64,000 nt of DNA from Paragorgia papillata (Eukaryota; Cnidaria; Anthozoa; Scleralcyonacea; Coralliidae): the NCBI GenBank assembly GCA_035771165.1, contig JAWNZC010000351.1, positions 6,041,501-6,105,500 on the forward strand, written 5' to 3'. A model generated the notes under the pieces. The model ran no database searches, had not been told where the DNA came from, and was given only the letters and a program-made list of their open reading frames with translations. Of this stretch, positions 1-10,696 are shown one piece after another; the first letter of the stretch is position 1, and each line of letters starts with the position of its first letter. Position numbers and translations under genes: made by a program.

Positions 1-540
1 CAAGTTTACAAAGTATAATTTCGTGGTCAATAGTACCAAAGGCCTTCTTTAAGTCAATGAAAATAACTCAATTAAAAAGACCCTTGTCTACATTGACTGA
101 CTATTTATTAGTGGCTTCAAGTAATGCCGTCAGTGTGCTATGGAGTGAGCGGAAACCTGCATGATTGACAGTTAGTTAAAAGTTCGTTTCTATCAAGGTA
201 ATCATAAAACTGGTCATATATTATTTTCTCAAATATTTTCGAGACAATTGGTATAGAATCGAAATTGGTCTGTAATTATTAACATCCAATTTTATACCTT
301 TTTTAAAGACCGGTGTCATGCACTCTAGCAAGTTTCCACCCATTTGGGTAAAATCCCGTAGTGATTGATTGTTCAAATATTCCACAAAGTGAAGGTCCGA
401 CTATGCCGGCAGCCATCTTTAAACGTTTGCATGGAATCCTATCAAGACCCGATGCTTTTTTTTCATTTGACTGATAATGAGATAATGATAATGAGAATTG
501 ACTGATACATAATTTAGTAAGTTCTCGAATTATGCACTTG
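1..540 (-). mobile_element. LINE reverse-transcriptase fragment, frameshifted and cut by the window edge
   Basis: The minus strand translates to the finger/palm part of a non-LTR retrotransposon reverse transcriptase. A segment ending in SGLDRIPCKRLKMAA is followed by a FYPNGWK-like piece and NNYRPIS, then, after a one-base shift near 245, by SKIFEKIIYDQFYDYL. Further on comes FIDLKKAF, the usual LINE motif A with its Asp. Several stop codons and the shift show that it is dead. The rest of the palm would lie beyond position 1. At about 540 it abuts an unrelated foldback-type repeat end, so it was probably cut by that insertion. It is of L2/CR1/jockey type; the clade cannot be fixed from this length. 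Confidence 0.7.
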
Positions 541-672
541 TTAAATTTTAGCCCCAGGGTAGCGGGGACGATCAAATCCAGGGGGAATTGACATTTTTTG
601 AAAATTTACTTCAAGTTCCTTACCCATGCACGGGGCAAACATTTGTGTCAAATAAAGAGAAAAACTTTTCTG
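541..672. repeat. Partial copy of the 'AGCCCCAGGG' foldback family
   Basis: The segment starts with a TTTTAGCCCCAGGG terminus like those of the 673-2206 element, followed by G-rich sequence, and runs into the next copy. It looks like a solo or truncated end of the same DNA-element family. Confidence 0.45.
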
Positions 673-2163
673 TGGTTCCAATAATGCACCTATCAATTTC
701 AAGCCCCAGGGTGATGGGGGCAACCCACAGGGATATCGACTTTGTGGGGGGGGGGATCGTCAAAATACCCCTCCCTGGGAAATATCAAGTGCTAAAATAT
801 AATATTAAGATAATTTTATGTGTCAAAAATCCCGTCGCTCGAGCTTGTCAAGAAAGTCAAATTCCCCTGTCTCAGGATATGTCAATCAGTCAATATCCCG
901 TGGGTAGGTGCACAACAATTAAGGAGAAACAACATCAACAGCATAATAAAGCAGTCAGTACAAAATATATGTATGTGGTAGTGTTCAGGGAGCTGGACGT
1001 TTTTAATATTAACAAACGAATACATGATAAACTATAGGCTATAGGAATAGCAGCTCTAGAACGTGTTTACAGCATCCTCCTTTACCAGCCTTACACATAT
1101 AGTTAGCATAGACAATTTCTTCAGTTATTTGATTCTGTTTTGACAGCACCATGCAGTAGAGTTGTCACTGGCTAATTTGCAAGAATTTCAAGTCTCTTGT
1201 CCATCACTTTGTCTCACCTTGGCACAGTTTGTTTGCCTCCTTCGAAATGAAGTTTATATTTATACCTTAAGTTTTTACTTACTAATATCTAATTAACTAA
1301 AACTATTTGAGAAAAGTTCAATGTACGCAACACGTACAGAGAAAAACTCCACACTTTTTTTAAATATTTAGTAAACAAACAATGTTGAATTTAAATTATG
1401 TTATGACCATTAAAACTAATGCACCTGTCAATGTTAAGCCCCAGGGGAGGGGGGACAGGCAACCCAAGGGGATTTAACAACCTCCATGCCCCCGTGGGTT
1501 AGGAGATATTTGATAATTTCGTGTGGGAGTCGACCTGGTGACCACCAAGTATCGAAGTGTGATGTATAAATCTGATAGGTAAATATGAGCTGTTTTTATT
1601 GTATTTTTGTGTTCTATTATCGCTCAGGTTGAAATTGTGCTCAGTTTCTTTGACAATATCAGTTTAATATTCTTTGTTGACCAATATTTCATTTATAAGA
1701 AGGTTTCAGAAGAGACGGATTGGAAACTGCCCTCTTCAGTAGTGCAACGTTTGAAATAGGCTTAAATGTTCTTGATCGACCACAAGAGCAATTAGTTTGG
1801 TTTTTCTAGTTTATCATGTATTCGTTTGTTAATATTAAAAACGTCCAGTTCCCTGAACACTACCACATACATATATCTTGTACTGACTGCTTTATTATGC
1901 TGTTGATGTTGTTTCTCCTTGAATCAATTGTTCTGCACCTACCCACGGGCCATTGACTGATTGACATAGCCTGAGACAGGGAAATTTGACTTTCTTGACA
2001 AGCTCGAGGGACAGGATTTTTAACACATAAAATAATCTTACTATTATATTTTACATGATATTTCCCAGGGAGGGGTATTTTGACCAACAAGGCTATTCTA
2101 CTGCAGGGAATTTGACGATTTCCCCCCCCCCGACAAAGTCGATATCCCTGTGGGTTACCCCCA

Positions 2164-2194
<31 letters not shown>

Positions 2195-2206
2195 TATTGG
2201 AACCAT
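673..2206. mobile_element. Foldback DNA element with terminal inverted repeats of about 370 bp
   Basis: The arms at about 673-1037 and 1808-2206 are reverse complements over nearly their full length. They begin and end with TGGTTCCAATAATGCACC, continue into AGCCCCAGGGTG and a run of 8-10 G/C, and reach an inner AAAACGTCCAGTTCCC block. The loop of about 770 bp has no convincing coding region. Reading frames inside the arms follow from the inverted repeat and are not genes. The structure fits a non-autonomous foldback/MITE-like transposon; the superfamily is not recognised. Confidence 0.75.
1418..1530. repeat. Nested terminus of the same 'AGCCCCAGGG' family
   Basis: ATGCACCTGTCAATGTTAAG followed by CCCCAGGGGAGGGGG closely matches the outer ends of the enclosing foldback. 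A related element or recombinant end therefore lies inside its loop. Confidence 0.5.
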
Positions 2207-2399
2207 AGCCTGCGGGCAGGCCCTCCTGTTGCTGTGAAATGTGGGCCTGCAACAAAGCATGGGTTTTTTTCATCACTCGCAGAGACCGCTTATTTCTATT
2301 GGTCGCATTTGGCGGCCGCGAGTTTCTATTGGTCGAACGAAATTAATGCAGAATAAATTAATTTTAAAGTTATTGTTTACGAAGTTCAACAATGCATGG

Positions 2400-3489
2400 A
2401 GTGGAGACAAATTCCAACAAGACGGCCATTAAGGACGCCGTAGCTCTTAATATTTTTAAAACACATCGCTGTGGAACAAAAGAAAAGAAATAGCAAAGTA
2501 GATCCGGGTTGAAACTCCATGAATCTCTCTGTCTGTCAGTGTCTGGCTTTATAATACAGAAGCAAGTGTCATCACTTTCATCACAAATCGAGCCCCGTCC
2601 GTCGCTCTTGACGCGATAATAATGTGCCGTTCAAAACTTCAAAACATATTAATAAGAGGAGATTACACATTCACTTAATTCGTGTAATAAAGATTATTGC
2701 TAAATGAGGTAAGTTCTTTTTCAAACGAAGTTTCTTTCTGCATGCCTTTAAATGTCTGTGCTATTAAAAGTGTCTAGGACTTAATTGATATTATTCAATT
2801 TGTGCGCCAGTGCGTCTGGTATTATCGAAGTTGAAAAGGAGAGCCGGCTGGCTCGCACGCTACCAGTTATTCAGTTCAGAATGACCCAGTTTTTCAACTC
2901 AACAGCCAGAAGGAAAGTCTTGCTTAATTTGATAAAACACTTGAATTTCTTAACTATTAATATGTCGCCGTTTAGACTATAATGACACGCACCTGGATAT
3001 GTGATATGTCGGCTATCTTTGAAAGTATCTATATGCATATCGGTTCATTTAAGTAATGTTTTCGCAGTTCCCTAGCTATGAAGGAGCGTAATTCATTTCA
3101 TGTTCGATCGTATACAGCTGTTCGTGAAAATCTTCGTTTTGACCTTTTGCAACTTGAACACGAGAAGCGCCTGGATCAGTGAATGCTACAGGTTTTTAGT
3201 CTAAAGTTGAATATATTGAACTCCTGACTACATACCCGACAATCGTTAGATGCGTTACATTGCTTCTGGCTTTCTTATAACAGATTTTTTTGAGTTTTCA
3301 GTAACGTGTATAGCAACCTCGTACCCAGGCTCTTATCAACACGCCGCGCGGAGAAAAAAAGACCGGCCACGTAACTACCAAAATCTGGTTGTGACAAATT
3401 TTGTTTGGGCAGGGGTGAGGTAGAGAGGATTTGAAGCTTTTGTTTGAAAGATTTACCGTTTGAGAAAATACTTCGATCCTGGATTCAAG
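2400..3489 (+). repeat. Duplicated block, copy 1 (about 1.09 kb)
   Basis: This block is nearly identical, in the same orientation, to 48010-48914. Both begin at AGTGGAGACAAATTCC and end at CTGGATTCAAG with unrelated flanks. Copy 1 has about 180 bp (2707-2886) that copy 2 lacks. Both copies keep a small open frame, here about 3078-3182, starting MKER and ending EHEKRLDQ, with only a few residue changes (N/I, D/N). A second short conserved frame near 2392-2492 contains NSNKTAIKDAVALNIFK and ends at TAG. I do not recognise either peptide. It could be an interspersed repeat or a copied transcript. Confidence 0.75.
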
Positions 3490-4094
3490 CAAATAGCAAA
3501 TAAATTGTTTACAGAGAGTGAAATTAAATACCTGCAGTAACTGATAGAAAAATAGATGGTGATAGTCTGATAGAAGTGACAGAAGAACTTGGTTAATAAA
3601 TGAGCCGATCAGACGGGAGAGATCGGAAGCATGTGAAACAAAGGCGTGACAAAACATAAAAAATTAAAACTATATATAAAAACGCGCGATATTAAAAAAC
3701 TGTCAAAGGAAAAGATCGAATGTTTCCGTTAAGAAAAGGTTTTATTTTATAAATTAGAACACTTAACTTTTTCGTATGAAAAACACATGGGGTTCATATA
3801 TTAGTTAATATTTAGTTAAACAATAAACAATATATTTTCATTATTAAATAGAGATCGTCATGCATGTATAATTTTTGTCTCATTTGTCCTGAACTTTCTT
3901 CAGAGAGTTTTTCTGTAATTTTTATGGTGAATCCTTCAAATCTATTTCTAATAGAATATATACCTACAGTTTGAAGTCACATTTCTCATCACTGTCGCAG
4001 GTTTGAGCAGAAGAATCCTTGAAAAGTATAGAAATAAAATATTAAATTAAAAACGATTCCAGCCCGAAGAACTTATAGTGGCTCCCTACACTCC
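3490..4094. other. AT-rich stretch without recognised features
   Basis: No coding region, tRNA or clear inverted repeat was seen here. The sequence is AT-rich and holds only short, unconvincing reading frames. Confidence 0.4.
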
Positions 4095-4099
4095 TACAG

Positions 4100-4190
4100 T
4101 AATTTTAATAGAAGACTGGGAACTAGCATGACATCCCCACATGCGTAAAGTGGTGAGTTTCAGTGTTGCGCACGCATTTTGGCGGGTTAT
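4100..4190 (+). repeat. Direct repeat unit 1 (partner at 4783-4881)
   Basis: It shares TAGAAGACTGGGA, GTGACATCC/ATGACATCC, a GAGTTTC-type block and GTTGCGCACGCAT...TTTTGGCGGG with 4783-4881, in the same order. The two lie about 680 bp apart. This is a diverged local duplication or two copies of one short repeat. Confidence 0.55.
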
Positions 4191-4782
4191 ACGCTCCACA
4201 GGACATGAAAGCAAGCAATAGCAGACAATCAAGAAAAGGGAAGACTGGACTGTTGACTCATGTTAAGTAGAATGGAAACCAAAACAGGGCCGCAATCCCA
4301 AAAACCGAAGGTGAACTTCCAAAGAAGAAGGCCAAAATATTACGTAAGATTAAGATAATTTTTCGACCAGTGCAAATATATTTTAGAGTGAAAATTTATT
4401 ATTTGTTTACTTTGGAAACTTCCATATAAACAGAATATCTTTTTAACAATTATGCAGAGCATAAGCTAAGTTTTCCTTTGATGATTAACTTGGAAATTAT
4501 AATAAAACTGTTAATCGTCACTTCAGCCTTGGGATTTAGGACGCACCATATTTCTTGACACGTTTTTCATATTTTTTCTGTATATTTTTTAATGAAAATT
4601 TGTCTTTTGCTTCATCTTAACAGTCCTATTATACTGTCTTATCTTTACTTCGTTTCGATAACAGAAACTATAGCAAGAACTGCATGCAATAACAGAGGGT
4701 TTATTATTTCTTAAATCGAAGGTGGAGTATTTACAAAAATACATTTTAAAAACAAGCCAGGGGTTGTCGCGTTTACGTATTT

Positions 4783-4881
4783 ATAGTTTTAGTAGAAGAC
4801 TGGGAGCTACTGTAGTGTGACATCCGTACATGCATAAATTTGCGAGTTTCCAGGTGTTGCGCACGCATCATTTTGGCGGGC
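4783..4881 (+). repeat. Direct repeat unit 2
   Basis: Partner of 4100-4190 with the same ordered blocks and several small indels. Confidence 0.55.
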
Positions 4882-5486
4882 TCCAGGGGGGTAAGCAAGA
4901 AAGGGTCAGGAAAATAATACTGCTACAAATTAACTTCCTGGAACTATACATGCTGAACTACTAACAATAAATCAGGATCACAGAGCGGAATTTTGATCGA
5001 CGGTAACCATGAACTTCTTTCACGACAACAACCGTCCAAGTATATATACAAATGTTTAATTATCGGACGTTTACTTTTGTAAATTGCTTTAAATCTTAGT
5101 ATATAGATACTTGAAAAAGAGCAACATATTATGTAATTTTTAGAAATTTCATAGAATAGAACCCTTCTAAATCCAGTAACATAGCAAAAATATGTGTTGG
5201 AAGCTTCTGCTATAATTAATAGCTTCTCCTAGTAATGTGTGGTGATCATATATGGCAAAACCAATTGAAATAATTTTTTCGCTATCAAATAGAGATTGCT
5301 ACAACTTAAAAGGCAATACCTGCCAAAACCAAACACCAATACAATAAAAAGAAGTTTTTCTTTTATAGAGAGGATTCTACATGGAAAACATGCTCTACTT
5401 ATACTTATCAAATGCATTGAAAATATTTTATTAATAATAATAAGGTGTTACTCCTCCAAGTGATGAACCATACCGGACTCTACTTA

Positions 5487-5559
5487 GCCCAGCTGGGATT
5501 CGAACCCGCGACCTTTGGTTTACTAGTTTGATGCTCTACCAACTACTGAGCTACAGGTC
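5487..5559 (-). pseudogene. tRNA-like sequence, left arm (degenerate tRNA)
   Basis: The minus strand has a D-arm (GCTCAGTAGTTGGTAGAGC) and a T-arm with a GGTTCGAATCCC B box. The acceptor stem is imperfect and the anticodon arm is enlarged by inserted bases, so a 7-base anticodon loop does not form. It lies inside a foldback, so I treat it as tRNA-derived and not as a working gene. Confidence 0.6.
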
Positions 5560-5802
5560 AAGTTGGGAGCTGAAGGTCGAATGATAGTATACATAGGCTA
5601 TTTGATATTTCGAAACAGACTAGTCTCTTCAATATCTAGACAACAGTCGTCTGTCTTCATTACAAGACAATTTCGAATGAATGTCCATACCGGACAAGAA
5701 AATGTATATGTAGACTGTTGTCTAGATATTGAAGAAACTACAGTAGTCTGTTTCGAAATATCAAATAGCCTAAGTACTATCATCCGGCCTTCACCTCCCA
5801 CT

Positions 5803-5874
5803 GACCTGTAGCTCAGTTGGTAGAGCATCGGACTATAGTAAACCGAAGGTCGCGGGTTCGAATCCCAGCCGGGC
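5803..5874 (+). pseudogene. tRNA-like sequence, right arm (degenerate tRNA)
   Basis: The A box (TAGCTCAGTTGG), D-stem GCTC/GAGC and B box GGTTCGAATCCC are intact, so internal Pol III promoter elements are present. The acceptor stem has at least two mismatches. The anticodon arm TCGG...CCGA encloses an 11-base loop because of extra bases after CTATA. It is the mirror partner of the left-arm copy. A functional tRNA is unlikely; a SINE-head role is possible. Confidence 0.6.
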
Positions 5875-6061
5875 CAAGTAGAGTTTACTCTTTTTGTCCG
5901 GTATGGTTCGTCACTCGGAGTAACACCTTATTATTATTCTCCACCCGAGTTCACTGTCCCATAATAATCATTTTATTAATGTTTAACTCAGTTGTTTCTT
6001 TATTGACGTACATAATTCTAATATTACTAATAATTAGATTGATACGTTTGATTGATAAATT

Positions 6062-6512
6062 TGTAACATTTTAATATAGTTAAATTGGTTCTCTGATGTA
6101 AATTTTGTTGGTAATGTTTCTGCATAATCCTAAACATAATATGGTACTTGATAATTGTGGAAAGTTTTATTTCGAAACTCCAAAAAACAAAGTTAAAATT
6201 AATTGTATTTTACGTGCGAAGTTCGTATTTGAAGCGCCGCCATTAAATTGGCCGTGTTTGAGAAGAATGAGTTGAGGAGAACGTATGACGTCATAGACTC
6301 AACAAAAGTAAAAGATCATTGTTGTTGTCAACAAAAGGCTCATTATTGTTATTGAGTCTATGACGTCATAAGTTTCTTCAACGAATTTTGAAATGAAACT
6401 TTGCACTATTACTAACTACCATGACATCTGCAGGATTATGCAAAAACATTGCCAACAATATTTTCATCAGAAAACCACTTTAATACATTTGTCACACTAC
6501 CAATTTTGGTTC
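6062..6512. mobile_element. Foldback/MITE of about 450 bp
   Basis: Arms facing each other share GGTTCTCTGATG / CATCAGAAAACC, TGTTGGTAATGTTTCTGCAT / ATGCAAAAACATTGCCAACA, and an inner TATGACGTCATAGACTCAA / TTGAGTCTATGACGTCATA pair. The spacer is AT-rich and non-coding. No transposase is present, so it is non-autonomous. Confidence 0.65.
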
Positions 6513-6869
6513 TTTATATAATTTATCATTAATTAAGTGTATAAATAGTAAATACACAAAATTGTAGTAATATATGCCCATCACGCACCAGTAATGTAAG
6601 ATGCATAAAGGTAAATATTTAACATACAGTTAGTATTCTTTATAAGACTTAATTAGTGTATGTTTTACAATGCAAAGTCCGTTTTACTCAGATTTGAAAG
6701 ATGAGAAGCTAAATATTCACGTATTCGTTGTTCGTTTTGGCAACACAAACACGTCGATGATGTATCAACAAAGCTGATGTAAAATAACCAAATTCAAGTT
6801 CAGAGTGCTCCGAGTATATTCAATTGCGTGCCTTTTCTAATACTCAACTTTTAATTATACATTTTTGAT

Positions 6870-8466
6870 GTGTATAATCGATTTTGGTCTTACTTAAAAG
6901 CACGCACCAAAACTGGTTCCATTCCTAATACAGTAAAACCTAATAATTCGCAATACCAGAACCCGAAAGATAAAGCTCAAGTTTTTAACAACTACTTTTT
7001 TTCGTCCTTTACTGCCTCCTCCGATGATTTGTCTATTCCAGACTTCAATGCAAACTGCAATTCTGAATCTCTTTTGGAGGATATTGTCTTAACCAGCGAA
7101 GATGTTGCGAGAGTGTTATACCAACTTGACCCCAACAAAGCGCATGGTCCGGATGGCATTCCTGCAAGAATACTCAAGGAACGTGCCTTTGAAATTGCTC
7201 CTTCGTTATGTTGTTTGTTTGACAGATCTCTTAAGCTTGGTCGCTTACCATCCCAGTGGAAGTATGCTCACGTCGTTCCTGTGCACAAAAAAGGAGATAA
7301 AGAACTTGTGTCTAACTACCGTCCTGTATCTCTTCTTTGCATCATCTCTCTAAAGTTCTTGAGCGCTGTGTGTTTTTGACTACAGATGCCATGTCTCTAC
7401 AAGCCGACCTGAACCTTCTTCATGACTGGAGTCAACAATCGCGACTGAAATTTAGTGAGCTCAAATGCGAATCACTTACCATCACCAGAAGAAAGAATCC
7501 GGTGTGCTTTGAATATACGCTAGGTACCCATGCTCTAAAATCGACATCAAGTCAGAAAGACCATGGGGTCTTACCTCAAGTGGAAGTCACAAACAAGCAA
7601 CGTTGTTGACAAAGCACAAAGAATGCTGGGACTACTGAAGAGGAATAAAGTCATTTAGTGTTAATTCCAAAAGGTTGCTCTACTTGACTTTTGTTCGTCC
7701 CCGGCATGTGGACTACGCGAGCGAAACATGGTCTAGCCAATCGAAGGCGTACAAATTAAGGCGGGCTACCTCTTATATTCTTGGCACACCGAGGCTTACT
7801 CTAGCTTATAAAGAACGATTATTGAAAACCAAACTTCTTCCGCTCTCATACTGGCATGAAATCAAGGACTTACTCTTTCTACATGCATGGCTGTTTAAAT
7901 AGAAAATACAAAATTGATCTACCACGATACCTCTTGAATTTACCGGTTAACAATCTCAGGCACTCAAATGAACGCCGAAATTTTAAAATACCAAAAACTC
8001 GGACCAAACATTTCCAGAACAGTTTTTTTTTAAGATCATCCAGGGTGTGGAACAATCTTTCTGACCAAACAAAAGAAATAAACGTTTACAACAAATTTTA
8101 AAAATATTTAAAAGAAAGATACTTTGCTTTTCTTCAAAGTACCTTTGATCAACCTGGCGCTCAGTTTGTCCAAACTGTAGTTGCGTGAGAAACCTTGACT
8201 CAACAAACTTCAGAATTTGTTGTTAGTAGAACTATATTTTGTATGTGTCGTTGATTGTAAGTAGTATATGTAATCTTAATGATGTGACTGTGATGACGTT
8301 TCTGTAACTTTATAGCTCAACATAAGTATTCTTAACTTGTAATTATTGTATATATTTGTAACAATATTTGTTTAAGGGAAGAGACCTTGATTAGCCGGGC
8401 GTCATAACCCTGTTGTCTCTTGCCTCGTGTATACTACACGAAAACCAAATAAATAAATAAATAAAA
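6870..8466 (+). mobile_element. L2-like LINE with the reverse-transcriptase core deleted
   Basis: The N-terminal part of the reverse transcriptase is readable at 6870-7376 (KAHGPDGIPARILKE, SQWKYAHVVPVHKKGD, NYRPVSLL). The frame then jumps straight to the thumb (LHDWSQQSRLKF at about 7420) and the C-terminal region (7660-8100, with ILGTPRLTLAYKERLL and FFLRSSRVWNNLSD). The palm with the YxDD motif, roughly 130 residues, is missing. Several frame changes and stops follow. The 3' end is GTATACTACACGAAAACC followed by (AAAT)n at about 8444-8466, as expected of an L2/CR1-type tail. It sits just beyond the 3' end of the receptor kinase gene, on the opposite strand. Confidence 0.8.
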
Positions 8467-8506
8467 ATAATACAGGCATGCAAGCAAGCAAGCAGAGTTT
8501 AGCACA

Positions 8507-8533
8507 TTATACTATTTCATATTTCATTCTGAT
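8507..8533 (-). CDS. RTK exon i: candidate short terminal exon
   Basis: A strong acceptor (TTTTTTGTAG) 97 bases after the preceding donor opens a phase-0 frame of eight codons, IRMKYEIV, then TAA. This gives a short tail after the kinase domain. It rests on splice-site and frame agreement only; a more distant last exon remains possible. Confidence 0.4.
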   Translation of the reverse strand: MRMKYEIV

Positions 8534-8630
8534 CTACAAAAAACATTCATGCAGCTGTTTAACATACTGTATAACTACAAAACTATTATAATTATAGTCA
8601 TGGTTGTAGAAATCGAAAACATAAACTTAC

Positions 8631-8874
8631 TACTTCAGTAATTCTCTCTTGACGTAAATCTATGATGTTGGTCTGAAGTTGTTCGAAAGAAGGACGTTCT
8701 TTTGGATTTTCATTCCAACAGTTTAACATAACTCGGTACAGTTCAACTGGACAATGTTCAGGTCTTTCCATTCTTACGCCATCACTTAGATAACCAATGA
8801 GTTGTTGAACAGGAATTGATGGATATGGGGTGTTACCAAGTGTTATCATCTCCCAAAGTAAAATACCAAAGGAC
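8631..8874 (-). CDS. RTK exon h: kinase C-lobe
   Basis: It encodes SFGILLWEMITLGNTPYPS, the CPVELYRVMLNCW helix and the closing NPKERPSF motif with its structural Arg. The acceptor can be placed before 8874 or before 8877. Either keeps the frame, but neither yields the Trp expected in DVWSFG: the first deletes it, the second gives Arg. The donor GTAAGT follows GAAGTA, phase 0. Confidence 0.88.
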
Positions 8875-9500
8875 CTTCTTTATAATATATAACGAATAGT
8901 AACAATATTGTAATTTATTATGACTATTTTCGTGAGCGGTCTGGAACGTGGACTCCAGCAATTTGATTGGTTCCTGAGCGGTCTGGAATCTGCCGTTCCG
9001 GACCCATGAGAGAATTTTATAAACAAAATAAAATGAAAGTCATGTCAGTATACATGCAACAAGATGGATAATAATTTCAGAACTACTCATTGTTGAAATA
9101 TATCGTGCAGGTATGTTATTAGAAATTGTGTCAGAAGCTTTCATTTGATGTATAGTTTAAGTTTCCATGTTATGTGAAACTTTTTAAAATGTTCAAAATG
9201 TTCGTAGCAATGTTCGTAATAATATTAAACATTTACTTCTCACAAATATTATAGAATTTCAAATGTTTTTTATTCAACTACGTAACGTACAACCTTGAGC
9301 GATATGTCAAAACAAAAGCAATTGAAAAATGCTATTTGGGAATGGGGTAGAAAGTGGAGGATTCTAGATAAACGGAAAGTATTTTAAAAATGGGGGAACA
9401 TATGTCATTTTGGTTTAGTTCGCAAGAAAGATGGTCGAGAATACGACCCTAACACTTTCTAAAGTTTTCACAGAACGTTTAAAACTCTTGTAGTCATATG

Positions 9501-9613
9501 AACTACTTATTGACCTCGCTTGTTCGGTCTGTACTAGTGAAATATCGGTCCGTACTAAAAACGTTGGTCCGATATTTCGCTATAGTAGACTTCGCGCTCG
9601 GTCAATAAGTAGT
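9501..9613. mobile_element. Short hairpin MITE in RTK intron
   Basis: ACTACTTATTGACCTCGC at the left is inverted as GCGCTCGGTCAATAAGTAGT at the right, with inner ATATCGGTCC / GGTCCGATAT also paired. A related end (ACTACTTAATAACCGAG) occurs at about 24890. Confidence 0.6.
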
Positions 9614-9876
9614 AAGTATATAACGCTATGTATAGACTGGGAAGAGGGAGGTGCCCGCGCCGAGTCTGCTTTAAATATCTCAACAACCAGCACAATTTTG
9701 GATTTAAAAATTTTCTTAAAATTTGTTGTCTTTTTGGGTATAGAAAAAATCGTAATAATCTTTCTTTAGTCTGTTTACTGATCTGTAAAAATAGCAAATG
9801 ATTTAACATTTTTGCATCTCAATAATTATCAGTTTGCTCCCCGAGCATTTGATTGGCTACTTTCAACCAGAAAGTG

Positions 9877-10122
9877 TTGGTGGCACAGTGGTTAGTGCAC
9901 GTGACTTTCACCTCTGCGAGCTGGGTTCGATTCCTGCAAGGTGCAGTTATCAGTTTGACTACTAATTACTAAACACCACAGGTTTCCGCCGGGTACTCCG
10001 GTTTCCTCCTGTAGTAACACTGAACCAATGAGGGTAGGCCCTTACTGGACCTCTGACGATAACAGTTTAGATATAACTGATAGAGTTATCCAGTATAAAT
10101 AAGGTTAGTTTAGTTTAACTCC
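9877..10122 (+). mobile_element. tRNA-derived SINE in RTK intron
   Basis: The head has an A box (TGGCACAGTGGTTAGTGC) and a B box (GGGTTCGATTCCTG) at tRNA-like spacing. It is followed by a central block (CCGCCGGGTACTCCGGTTTC) typical of conserved-domain metazoan SINEs and a tail ending in TAAGGTTAGTTTAGTTTAAC. Pol III transcription by the internal promoter is expected for the family. It lies antisense to the kinase gene, between exons g and h. Confidence 0.75.
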
Positions 10123-10191
10123 TGTTTTGTTTTATTTCATCAGGTTACTCGTATAGTTCATTAATTTTATGTTCGTATGCAGTGTACTTAC

Positions 10192-10385
10192 ACATCACTC
10201 TCTTCAGTATAAACATTTTGGAGTATGGATTCTAAGGCCATCCACTTCACAAGAAGATATCCTTGTGTAGATGATACGTAGTTGCCTTTATCGAGTACAT
10301 TTCTTGCCATTCCAAAATCAGCTACGTTCATTACATAGTTTTCGGTAACTAATACGTTACGCGCAGCAAGATCACGATGAACGCA
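10192..10385 (-). CDS. RTK exon g: catalytic and activation loops
   Basis: The acceptor TTTCCACAG precedes TGCGTTCATCG and the donor is GTAAGT. It encodes CVHRDLAARNVLV (catalytic Asp and Asn), VADFGMAR (metal-binding Asp) and an activation loop with one obvious Tyr (GNYVSS), where FGFRs have two adjacent. The P+1 region reads LLVKWMALES, so the APE Pro is Leu while its Glu is kept. It ends in phase 2 after GATGT. Confidence 0.9.
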
Positions 10386-10696
10386 CTGTGGAAAAAGATA
10401 ATAGACTTTTTGATTGCCTTTATGCTTTATAATTATTTCTCAAACTCATTAATGATTCATGAGGTAATTAGCCAATCAGAGAAAAATATTTGGTCATGTG
10501 TATGAGATTTGAAAACGAGAAAGGTCGCGTAACTGAATTTATATTTACGAAATCAGATAATAAACGGCACAAACAAAGAACCGTTTATTACTACATTTCT
10601 TAATTATAAAGTGAACGTGAAACCATTGTCTATAAATCTAATATGCACCAATTAATATCACCAAGTCCCAGAACTATAATTGAGAAGCTATTTCAT

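Larger units (their letters stand above)
5433..5939. mobile_element. Long foldback carrying a tRNA-like sequence in each arm
   Basis: The whole interval is a near-perfect palindrome. The left end reads AATAATAAGGTGTTACTCC and the right end GGAGTAACACCTTATTATT. Inside come a CCATACCGGAC block, a tRNA-like module, and an arm containing CAATATCTAGACAACAG. A central loop of about 30 bp lies near 5667-5695. The two tRNA-like modules therefore point away from each other at the two ends of the hairpin. This could be a MITE that captured a tRNA, or an inverted dimer of a tRNA-derived SINE. The two long frames on opposite strands in the centre are mirror images produced by the palindrome. Confidence 0.8.

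Noticed and set aside
588..1037. 149-codon forward frame, with a mirror-image minus-strand frame of 138 codons at 1860-2276
   Set aside because: They are the two arms of one foldback element read on opposite strands; no domain is recognisable.
5563..5828. Overlapping 82- and 76-codon frames on opposite strands with similar peptides
   Set aside because: The similarity comes from the palindrome itself.
5803..5874. Functional tRNA gene
   Set aside because: The anticodon arm cannot form a normal 7-base loop, the acceptor stem has mismatches, and the sequence is one arm of a palindrome.
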